A DNA stretch of 64,000 nucleotides from Beroe ovata (taxonomy: Eukaryota > Ctenophora > Nuda > Beroida > Beroidae), in the NCBI GenBank assembly GCA_946803715.1, contig CAMPET010000183.1, positions 15,344 through 79,343 on the forward strand. Reading direction: 5' to 3'. Below are positions 12,073 to 22,261 of the stretch, piece by piece (positions within the stretch are counted from its first letter, which is position 1; the number at the start of each line of letters is the position of its first letter). Both the position numbers and the translations under genes were made by a program. A model generated the notes under the pieces. The model was not told the DNA's origin, ran no database searches, and saw only the letters and a list, made by a program, of their open reading frames with translations.

Positions 12073-13129
12073 GTTGCTTAATAGCAAAATCTTTATATTA
12101 TATTATATTATTCAATTCAGGATCAGAAATTTGCTTCCTTTGAAATTTCGTCTTAATTGCAACTTAATTGCATTCGAAATTCGTTCTGATATGTGCAGAG
12201 GCGCTGTTTAGTTATAGTATACTGAAGCCACTTCTAAAACTTTTCTTTTGTAATCTCTGTTTCGATGATAGCATCAGCATGTACTTAAGATGATGTTCCA
12301 CTCACCTGTGATCAACCACCATGACAATGTAGAATCAACTTGAAGATTGTTGCTTCATAGGTGTAGGAGATGGCCTATAATGTTGAGGATCCTGAATGGA
12401 AAGTCAAATTATTAACCTCCTTATCTGATGATGAAGCTTGGAAAAGACCCCTCATAACTAAGTTAAGTGAGGAATGGAGAGGAGTAGCAATCAAAAATTG
12501 CATATCTAAACATACTGGGCAATTGATAACTAATTGTGATGACGTATCCTGTGAATGGAAGGCTGTTTTTCTGTCTGAAATAGGTGATCATGAAATTTGG
12601 AAAGCAAGATATATTTGTAAGATTGACAATGATTGGCAACACCTTGGAGAACTGATATTGAAATCAGATAAGGAGTGGAAAAGTGTGGCTTTGAGTAAAT
12701 GTAAGACTAATTCACAGGCTGAAATGGTTTCTCAGCAAGACTGTGAGTGTATTGCTATTGCAATTTCTGAAGCAGAATCAACAGCACATGCCAAGGCAAT
12801 TATGGCCTGTGATGCTGACTGGAAATTGAGTATTCTATCAGGCTGCAAAGAACATTGGAAGTGGCCACTTCTTTTAAAATGTTCAAAAGAATGGCAAGGG
12901 AAACTTATAAGTCAATGTACCTATAAACAACAAGCTGGGATAGTTTTAGGCTGTGGTGATCATGAAACTATTTTGCACCATATTCAGGACAGTACCTTAC
13001 CTAATTGGAAAGCTAGGCTCATCCATGAGTTGATATCATCTAATGTTTCATCAGAAGAAGATTTATTTTGGAGATGCAATATTCTTGAAGACTGTCAAAT
13101 AGAATCTATTGGTAAGCTTGCTATACGAG
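12073..13129 (+). pseudogene. truncated copy of the tryptophan-repeat gene
   Basis: Bases 12073-13129 repeat 14271-15327 at a constant offset of 2198, including about 300 bases upstream of the ATG (12370) and the first 253 codons. The only difference I found by eye is one C/T in the upstream part (about 12150 versus 14348). The copy stops exactly at a single N (13130), and the second copy begins exactly after another single N (14270). That is the signature of an assembly join, so this may be an allelic duplicate of one gene rather than a genuine tandem copy. As written it has no stop or 3' half of its own. Confidence 0.7.
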
Positions 13130-13130
13130 N

Positions 13131-14269
13131 CACTATCTATCGGACAGGATGTGATTGATCCATTTCTCAAGGATCGCCTTGAAGAGAGCCAAGATCTGGA
13201 TGTACCACAGTCAGGGTCAACTGTGTTTGATGGTAACTGCCAACTGTACAACGTGGAGTGGAGAGTCGGCTCAACTTACAGGGACTTCGGTCAGAAGGTT
13301 ACAGAACGAATAAGAAACCTCCGGAGTGACAGGATTGTTTTATTTTCGACGGATATAGACCATCTGCTAAAGACCTTTAAAAAGTGATGAGACAAAAGTA
13401 TTGGTGTTCAGAACTGGCTGTGACCCAAGGCAAGAAGATCATTGTCACATGGAGCAAGGTTTGTTGTTCTAGTGTCAACAAGAAGAACCTCAACGACTTT
13501 CTTGTCTCCTGGCTTCCGACTTGTAAGGTACTTGAGGGCGAACAGTTCGTAACCAAGAAAGGAGAGAGAGAGATGCGGATACCCTCGTTGTAAAGATGAC
13601 CAGAGAGGAGTGCGAGAAGACAGCTGACCCAGTAGTTGTACGAGGCACAGATACAGACTTACTTGTGCTCTTGTTGTTGTTCCACTGCACCGCTTATGAG
13701 AACCTCTACCTCGGTAAGACGAACATCAGAGAGTCTGGATCAAGCTGTCTGATGACAATTGATTTTGATATTGGCTTACTGCTTCTCGTGAGTAGTATGT
13801 TTGGGAAAGGGAAGGCTGGTATCTGAAAGCTCTTCTGCAGTGTTGAGGAAAGAGATTGTACCGGCCCCCACACACCGATCGCCGATATCGACTCCCTGGG
13901 TGTAAGGCTCATACGAATGATATACGGGAAGTTTCCAGACGTGTCGAAAGTCAGGCTTGATGGCCGATGGGTATATGAAACAGTGCATGTCCGGTAAAAT
14001 AGAGCCTGAACGTCTTCCACCAACCAAGGGGGCGGCGATCCAGCATTGTCGAAGGATGTTCCAACAATGAAGCGAGTGGGTTCAGCTAGACACAGAGCTT
14101 ACTGATACACTGTATGGATGGGAATGAAATTCTGAGCGGGGTCTTTACCTACCTTTGTACATTGAATGTGCTGTGGCTCCACCAAACCTGGATAAGTTCA
14201 TTAAGTGTGGCTGTAAGGAGAGTTGCTCTAATGGATACTGCCCTTTTTTCAAAAATGGTGTAAAATGTG
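13131..14269 (+). pseudogene. decayed mobile-type ORF (GTDTDLLVLLL / Cys-rich family)
   Basis: This 1,139-bp segment is bounded on both sides by single Ns and interrupts the duplicated tryptophan-repeat gene. Three frames carry pieces of one protein in order: VEWRVGSTYRDFGQKV (13250-13300), NKKNLNDFLVSWLPTCKVL (about 13480-13540), then VVVRGTDTDLLVLLL (about 13630-13680), and finally a Cys-rich end, CGCKESCSNGYCPFFKNG (14205-14260). I know this arrangement from a large, poorly characterised ORF family present in many copies in invertebrate genomes: a nuclease-like core with a GEDTDLLVLLL-type block and a C-terminal CxC cluster. Several frameshifts and stops separate the blocks, so it is dead or badly assembled. 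Family assignment is from memory of the motif layout. Confidence 0.5.
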
Positions 14270-14567
14270 NGTTGCTTAATAGCAAAATCTTTATATTATA
14301 TTATATTATTCAATTCAGGATCAGAAATTTGCTTCCTTTGAAATTTCGTTTTAATTGCAACTTAATTGCATTCGAAATTCGTTCTGATATGTGCAGAGGC
14401 GCTGTTTAGTTATAGTATACTGAAGCCACTTCTAAAACTTTTCTTTTGTAATCTCTGTTTCGATGATAGCATCAGCATGTACTTAAGATGATGTTCCACT
14501 CACCTGTGATCAACCACCATGACAATGTAGAATCAACTTGAAGATTGTTGCTTCATAGGTGTAGGAG

Positions 14568-16547
14568 ATGGCCTATAATGTTGAGGATCCTGAATGGAAA
14601 GTCAAATTATTAACCTCCTTATCTGATGATGAAGCTTGGAAAAGACCCCTCATAACTAAGTTAAGTGAGGAATGGAGAGGAGTAGCAATCAAAAATTGCA
14701 TATCTAAACATACTGGGCAATTGATAACTAATTGTGATGACGTATCCTGTGAATGGAAGGCTGTTTTTCTGTCTGAAATAGGTGATCATGAAATTTGGAA
14801 AGCAAGATATATTTGTAAGATTGACAATGATTGGCAACACCTTGGAGAACTGATATTGAAATCAGATAAGGAGTGGAAAAGTGTGGCTTTGAGTAAATGT
14901 AAGACTAATTCACAGGCTGAAATGGTTTCTCAGCAAGACTGTGAGTGTATTGCTATTGCAATTTCTGAAGCAGAATCAACAGCACATGCCAAGGCAATTA
15001 TGGCCTGTGATGCTGACTGGAAATTGAGTATTCTATCAGGCTGCAAAGAACATTGGAAGTGGCCACTTCTTTTAAAATGTTCAAAAGAATGGCAAGGGAA
15101 ACTTATAAGTCAATGTACCTATAAACAACAAGCTGGGATAGTTTTAGGCTGTGGTGATCATGAAACTATTTTGCACCATATTCAGGACAGTACCTTACCT
15201 AATTGGAAAGCTAGGCTCATCCATGAGTTGATATCATCTAATGTTTCATCAGAAGAAGATTTATTTTGGAGATGCAATATTCTTGAAGACTGTCAAATAG
15301 AATCTATTGGTAAGCTTGCTATACGAGAAAACAAAAAATGGAAGGCTCATATGATAGCAAGATGTACATCTCTAGACAGAGTCGAGCTACTCACAGATGA
15401 AGAATCAGAAATAAGATGTCATCTCATATCCAGTGCTGGACATATTGAGCAAGCAAAGGCCATCAAAGAGTGTAATGAGGAATGGAAAGCATTTTGTTTG
15501 AGTGAATGTCATGATCCTTGGAAATGGAAATATTTGAAACAATGCAAACACGAATGGCAGGCGCATCTTATTATGAAAATAGATCAACAATGGCAAGCAT
15601 CAGCTATACTAAGATGCTCTGACAGTGAAATCATTGCAAACAGTATTGCTGGTGAGAGTACTTTGATGATGCCAAAATGGAAATCGAAGTTGATATTTGA
15701 TTACATGGACACATGTGAAAATCAAATAGATGACTGGAAGATAAGCTCTGTTATTGAATGTTCAAACCCAGAACGCTGTAAAATAATAATATCATGTTCT
15801 TTTGAATGGCAAGCCTCTGAAATAATGGATACACCAAGGAGATGGAAATGGAATGCAATTGCAGAAGCACAATATGAGTGGCAACTTCCATTCATTCTCG
15901 ACTACTGGAAATGGAAGTATATCAAATGCTGTAAATCAGAGTGGCAAGCTATGTTGATCTATAAATATCACCAGCAGTGGCAGGCCGAAGCTATACTTTT
16001 TGCTGACACAGACTTCGAATTTGTATCTTATCATCTCGATGATTTACCCCAATGGAAATGGAGACTGCTCAAAAACATCATCACTAAATGCCGTGCAGAC
16101 TTGGTTGATCCAAAATCTGTCATGTGGAAGATAGCCATATTGACTCATGTAGATGTAAAGGAGTTAACACCATCTAAAGCTCAATACATCTGTGATTGTG
16201 AGCAAGAATGGAAGGGTCGCCTCATGTTAAGGGTTTGTATTGACAATGAAAAAAATGAAGACTGGCGACTTCAGCACATATTGGAAGAGAAACTAGAATG
16301 GAAGTGTACGCATATGAGGAACGTCGATGAGAAGTGGAGATTAGATTTGGTCAAAGGAACTGATGTAGAATGGCAAGTGGAGATTATTTGCAAGTGGCCT
16401 GATGTTTGGAAAGTTAAATGTATTGCAAAATTGACTGAAGACGATAGAGAATTGGCGGCATTGATATTATCTGAAGGAGTAACGACTCAGAGGCAAGTTG
16501 ATGAAATTATGGAGGGAAAGGGAGTATTTCATAGTTTATTCTATTAG
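14568..16547 (+). CDS. tryptophan-repeat protein, 659 residues, unknown family
   Basis: A single uninterrupted ORF with ATG in good context (G at -3, G at +4) and an in-frame TAG six bases upstream, which fixes the start; stop TAG at 16545-16547. About 39 tryptophans are spaced mostly 12 residues apart (range about 11-14) in a degenerate unit W-[K/Q]-x-x-x-[I/L]-x-x-[C/K/L]-x-x-[E/D]. Clear examples are WKCTHMRNVDEK, WRLDLVKGTDVE and WQVEIICKWPDV in direct succession near the C-terminus. Each unit looks like a short amphipathic helix plus turn, so a solenoid or bundle of short helices is plausible. There is no signal peptide, no transmembrane segment and no catalytic motif I recognise. It is the only intronless gene here, and its coding sequence is AT-richer than that of POLE or SND1. 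A retrocopy or transferred gene is possible. Function unknown. Confidence 0.8.
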   Translation: MAYNVEDPEWKVKLLTSLSDDEAWKRPLITKLSEEWRGVAIKNCISKHTGQLITNCDDVSCEWKAVFLSEIGDHEIWKARYICKIDNDWQHLGELILKSDKEWKSVALSKCKTNSQAEMVSQQDCECIAIAISEAESTAHAKAIMACDADWKLSILSGCKEHWKWPLLLKCSKEWQGKLISQCTYKQQAGIVLGCGDHETILHHIQDSTLPNWKARLIHELISSNVSSEEDLFWRCNILEDCQIESIGKLAIRENKKWKAHMIARCTSLDRVELLTDEESEIRCHLISSAGHIEQAKAIKECNEEWKAFCLSECHDPWKWKYLKQCKHEWQAHLIMKIDQQWQASAILRCSDSEIIANSIAGESTLMMPKWKSKLIFDYMDTCENQIDDWKISSVIECSNPERCKIIISCSFEWQASEIMDTPRRWKWNAIAEAQYEWQLPFILDYWKWKYIKCCKSEWQAMLIYKYHQQWQAEAILFADTDFEFVSYHLDDLPQWKWRLLKNIITKCRADLVDPKSVMWKIAILTHVDVKELTPSKAQYICDCEQEWKGRLMLRVCIDNEKNEDWRLQHILEEKLEWKCTHMRNVDEKWRLDLVKGTDVEWQVEIICKWPDVWKVKCIAKLTEDDRELAALILSEGVTTQRQVDEIMEGKGVFHSLFY

Positions 16548-18563
16548 ACTGTTTCATAAATCGAACGTCTGTGAATACAGTAACGGTAAGTACAGCACAC
16601 TTCGTGTACCTGCTAGGGTAGGTATACATTATACAATGGGTTAGGCTTATTGAATAGTATTAAACTGATATCTCTTATTTGACGTTAATCAAAGATGGAA
16701 AAAGCTTTTTTCATTATATGTTAGCTTAGACGAATACTGACATTAATGAAAATTCTGTTTTGCTACTTTACAATAACTTTAGAAACTGACTGATTATTTT
16801 ATCTCTGGTGATTTTTACAGTTATTTTGCCCAAACAGAGCAATTGAAACCTTTGATTTCGGATTTGATGTTGGGTTTTTCTTAGACAGGAAACCCGTAAG
16901 AGCTATAGGAATATGCTAAAATGCATAAATATGCGACCCATTACCCCACTTTTGAATATTTAAAAAGTTAGCTGAGGCCTGCTTTAGGGACGTGTTGCTC
17001 TCCGACTGCATGATTTAGATTTTTAGGTCTGTTTTAAAGGGTACGTGAACGAGGAATTGTTGACAGAAGTGTACGAATCCACTTCAAAAGTTAATAGATC
17101 TTAGAACCCATCAGTTGATTTAGTCTGTACTTAAATAATGTACATTCAATCATCTAAAACTGCTCTTTCGAGAGATGACATAATCTCTCGTGCTCAAAAA
17201 AATAGAACTTTTTATTCTGATTCTTATTTCTACCAAACAGTACATCATTATTTTAGGATGACTAATTTTGAACAGATTTCAAATCAAACAAATGTTTAAA
17301 TTTGCATTTGTTAATATTATAATAGGAAATTCAAGTTGTAACCTGCTTTTGTATTCTTGTAAATACCCATTTCACGTGTTGTTCCTTGATCGTATTCCCG
17401 GAAAAAATCATGTTTGAATCATTTGACTATCTATTTGTTTTTTTCAATTTCCTGTTTCAAATCTAACCAAACCCTTACTCTATAGGCTCATGAATTTGCT
17501 GCACTATACTTCCATGGCATTTGCATCAGCTACTATCTATATCAATAAACCTCGAGAACCGGTACGTAGTCACAGTGTTGTCACAATGCTGTTACCGTTC
17601 TTACAGTGTAGTCACAGTGTTGACACAGGGGTGTAACAGTGTTGTTGCAGTGTTGTTACAGTGTTGTTGCAGTGTTGTAACAGTGTTGTAACAGTGGTGT
17701 AACAATGTTGTTACAATGTTGTTACAATGTTGTCAGAGTGTTGTAACCGTGAAGTTATGGGTCTTTGATAACATCATGACGTCTCCATAGAGCTTGTATT
17801 ATAATGTGTCTTCTGTTCATGTCATAGATATTTGACACAGGCATGCAATTTGCAATGGACAATACTTTATTTGATTCATTCCTCTGAGGGGTGTATTGTA
17901 GCTGAAGTGCAATGTACACAGTGTTTTTAATACACACTGTGCTGCAGATGGAGCACCATGCATTGCTTGTAGTGAGGTACCTACTTCAATAAAAATAAAA
18001 CAATCAAACAGATTCATAAAACAAATTCATGAAACAAATTCTGCTTTGGGTTACACAACTAAACAATATGAACGTGAGAGAAATGCTTTCACTACAATTA
18101 TTTTTATTGCAAGTCCGCTCTACTGCAGTCTACACTAGTATCTTTGTCACAAATTCCGCCCTAGACTTGTTCTGTTTCCGCCCTACACTACTCCGCTCTA
18201 GAGTACTCCGCGCTAGATTGCTCTACTCTAGACTACGGCAACCATAACCTCATGGTTAGGTTACACAAGTTCTGTATTATTTATTTAAATTTTTGCATTT
18301 TGGAAATAATATTTATCGTCGGTGGCGGTATATTTCTATTGAGATCATCCTTAGAGCGACAGTTCTGTGTAACATAATACAGGGGTGTGGCGTGACAGAA
18401 TGACCACATAGTTCTCATGGTACATTCATTTCCGACGGAAAGTTTACGTCAGCAGTAGGTAAAACTCTGTTGCCCCACTCTTCAAAGGGCGGTTCCTATC
18501 CATCAATTAGTAATACGATCCAACTAAGGGATCGGTCGAAACTACCTTAACTTTCTACACACA

Positions 18564-18594
<31 letters not shown>
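16548..18594. other. intergenic region
   Basis: AT-rich, with no supported exon between the tryptophan-repeat gene and the gap. It contains the 17569-17750 tandem repeat and, at 18165-18240, a short run of 'ctctactctagactac'-like phrases. The 5' exons of POLE are not found here and are presumed to fall in the gap that follows. Confidence 0.5.
17569..17750. repeat. minisatellite of about 11 bp unit
   Basis: Repeats of 'acagtgttgt(a/t)' and variants ('acaatgttgtt', 'gcagtgttgtt') run for about 180 bp. The ordering of variants suggests stepwise expansion of blocks. Non-coding. Confidence 0.75.
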
Positions 18595-19538
18595 NNNNNN
18601 NNNNNNNNNNNNNNNNNNNNNNNNNNNNNNNNNNNNNNNNNNNNNNNNNNNNNNNNNNNNNNNNNNNNNNNNNNNNNNNNNNNNNNNNNNNNNNNNNNNN
18701 NNNNNNNNNNNNNNNNNNNNNNNNNNNNNNNNNNNNNNNNNNNNNNNNNNNNNNNNNNNNNNNNNNNNNNNNNNNNNNNNNNNNNNNNNNNNNNNNNNNN
18801 NNNNNNNNNNNNNNNNNNNNNNNNNNNNNNNNNNNNNNNNNNNNNNNNNNNNNNNNNNNNNNNNNNNNNNNNNNNNNNNNNNNNNNNNNNNNNNNNNNNN
18901 NNNNNNNNNNNNNNNNNNNNNNNNNNNNNNNNNNNNNNNNNNNNNNNNNNNNNNNNNNNNNNNNNNNNNNNNNNNNNNNNNNNNNNNNNNNNNNNNNNNN
19001 NNNNNNNNNNNNNNNNNNNNNNNNNNNNNNNNNNNNNNNNNNNNNNNNNNNNNNNNNNNNNNNNNNNNNNNNNNNNNNNNNNNNNNNNNNNNNNNNNNNN
19101 NNNNNNNNNNNNNNNNNNNNNNNNNNNNNNNNNNNNNNNNNNNNNNNNNNNNNNNNNNNNNNNNNNNNNNNNNNNNNNNNNNNNNNNNNNNNNNNNNNNN
19201 NNNNNNNNNNNNNNNNNNNNNNNNNNNNNNNNNNNNNNNNNNNNNNNNNNNNNNNNNNNNNNNNNNNNNNNNNNNNNNNNNNNNNNNNNNNNNNNNNNNN
19301 NNNNNNNNNNNNNNNNNNNNNNNNNNNNNNNNNNNNNNNNNNNNNNNNNNNNNNNNNNNNNNNNNNNNNNNNNNNNNNNNNNNNNNNNNNNNNNNNNNNN
19401 NNNNNNNNNNNNNNNNNNNNNNNNNNNNNNNNNNNNNNNNNNNNNNNNNNNNNNNNNNNNNNNNNNNNNNNNNNNNNNNNNNNNNNNNNNNNNNNNNNNN
19501 NNNNNNNNNNNNNNNNNNNNNNNNNNNNNNNNNNNNNN
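18595..19538. other. assembly gap (944 N), hides POLE 5' exons
   Basis: The N run is flanked on the left by (CA)n (from about 18556) and on the right by (TG)n (to about 19572). Long frames drawn across it are artefacts. POLE begins in mid-protein just downstream, so its first exon or exons (about 90 residues) are expected inside the gap. Confidence 0.9.
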
Positions 19539-19575
<37 letters not shown>

Positions 19576-19627
19576 AGAATTGCAATTTCAATTTTGAGAT
19601 GTTTCATTGGCCCTAATCATCTAACAG

Positions 19628-22215
19628 AGGACGGAGGCAGGTTCAAAGTATCGATTCCGTACCAGCCGTACTTCTTCGTGAGAGCAACTGCTGGGTCTGA
19701 GCAGGACGTGTGCACGTTTCTCAGGTAACTCAATTTTTGCGGCTAAACTTTTTTTGCTAACTATCTTAAATTCATAGAGACTCAAATCAGAAGTTCAGTT
19801 CTATCCATATACGACTCATGAAGCATATACCCTGAATTCCCTATTTTAACTTAGAGATGATATTTCCCCAGTAAGAAGTTCAGTAGTCTCTACATGGTTG
19901 TGGAGCAGGTCTCAAAGGAGGATCTCGACCTCCAGAACCACCTGATAGGTCTCCGGCAAACCTACATAAAACTCTCCTTTCTCACCACTGGTGAAATGAT
20001 GAAGGTTAGCGTCTCAGAGATATGTCACCTGGTGACATTGTCACCACTGATTTTCAAATTGAGCTTGACACCACTCTGAGTAATACTGGTTTTGTTTACA
20101 ATAATCGTTCTGATCGTGGTGATCATATGTTGCCCCGTCAGGTGAAGAAGTTCATCACTACCGCTGTAAACAAGAACAAGAGTAAAGATGAGAATCAGGA
20201 TATGTACAGAGAAATGATGGCACCGCTCAACCCAGGAAATAGCAGTTCTGGTAGTTACCATGACAACCCCTCTGGTAGTTTATCATTGCACAATTGTGCT
20301 GCAAAGTTATTTCATCTACAGCGTTATAAAAATAACTTCAGGTCCGAAAGTTCTGACAGATCACAGTGTGCATTTGTTGGATTTGCGAGAATACGACGTG
20401 CCATATAACGTGAGAGCAAACATTGATAAGGACTTGTTTGTAGCGCACTGGTATGTTGGAAACCTGCCAATTCCCTCTCTTTTTCTTTGCTGTACCGATT
20501 TGAACCACGTGAGACAATCCTATGTCATCCCATTTTATCCCCTCAGGTATTCAGTTGTAGGCCAGGGCCAGGACGACCCCATTATCACTAAACGACCCGA
20601 TATCATCGATCCTCCTGATCCGGTGGTTCTAGCGTATGATATCGAGACAACCAAACTGCCGCTCAAGTTCCCCGATTCGACTATCGACTCCATCATGATG
20701 ATCAGCTACATGGTGGATGGTCAGGGATACCTCATCACCAACAGAGAGGTATAATGCATCCCCGGTGTACAATGTACAATGTACCAGGTCATGTACCCCG
20801 CGTACAATGTACTATGTCTAGTAGCCCGGTGTACAATGTACTATGTCTAGTAGCCTGGTGTACAATGTACCATGTCATGTACCCCGCGTACAATGTACTA
20901 TGTACTATGTCAAGTAGCCCGGGTAAAATGTACTATGTCTAGTAGCCCGGTGTACAATGTACAATGTACCATGTCATGTACCCCGCGTACAATGTACAAT
21001 GTACCATGTCAAGTAGCCCGGGTACATTTACAATATGGTGGTTTCTAATCCTCCCCTCACCGATATATCTACCACAAGATACCTGATATTCACTCGTGCC
21101 CAAATTATCAGGTTATCAGTGCCGATATTGATGATTTCGAGTACACTCCCCGACCTGAATTTGAGGGTCCGTTCATCATCATGAATGAGCGGGATGAGAA
21201 GAGTCTGATTGTGCGTTTCTTCGAGCATATCCAAGAACTCGCTCCCAATGTTATCGTAACGTACAACGGAGACTACTTTGACATGCCCTTCGTATCGGCC
21301 CGGGCGGAATTCCATGGTGAGTAGAGCAATCACACTGCTCAATGAGAGCTGAGCAGCGATGGTGGTATATCAATTTACACAGGTCTGAGCATGTACGAGG
21401 AGATCGGTTTCAAGGAGGTTGCCGGAGCATGGGTTTCCAGGCACTGCTCCCATCTTGACGCGTTCTACTGGGTCCAGAGAGACAGTTACCTGCCTATCGG
21501 ATCACAGAATCTGAAAGCTGTAGCGAAAGCCAAGCTCCGGTATGACCCAGTGGAGATTGATCCTGAGGACATGTGCAGGATGGCCGCTGAGCAACCCCAA
21601 GTATGTGTATTTACACTCACTTGTGTACTCATTGTAGTGCAGTGAAGGTACCCGTTGTGAAACACAAGGAAATATCTTCTTAAATAACGAGACATTTGAA
21701 TTCTCTCATCACATATTTCCCCCAATGGTAGGTCATGAGTACGTACAGTGTATCGGATGCTGTAGCCACGTACTATCTCTACATGAAGTACGTGCACCCC
21801 TTCACCTTTGCTCTGTGCACGATATTGCCCATGCCACCCGATGAGGTACTAAGAAAGGGGTCTGGTACCCTCTGCGAGGCACTCCTCATGGTCCAAGCGT
21901 ACAAGTTAGTATCTTCTGTCATGTTTGTGGTGATACATAAAACGGTGTGCCAAGTTTCAAATGATATTCCGCAATGTTCATTGATTCATCACATCGTCAG
22001 GGAAAACATCATATTCCCAAACAAGCAAAGAGCTGAACTCTCCAAAATGACTGACGATGGACATCTCTTGGACGCAGAAACATACGTGGGGGGCCACGTT
22101 GAAGCCCTAGAGTCAGGTGACTGCCAACTGGCTGATTCAGTCATTTATCAGAATGATTCTCCGTCATTAGACTATAGAAATTGCTAGTTGTGTATCAAAT
22201 CTGCGTGTTGCACAC

Positions 22216-22261
<46 letters not shown>

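Noticed and set aside
18542-19607. 350-codon open frames spanning the N gap
   Set aside because: They consist almost entirely of Ns with CA/TG repeat ends; no sequence supports them.
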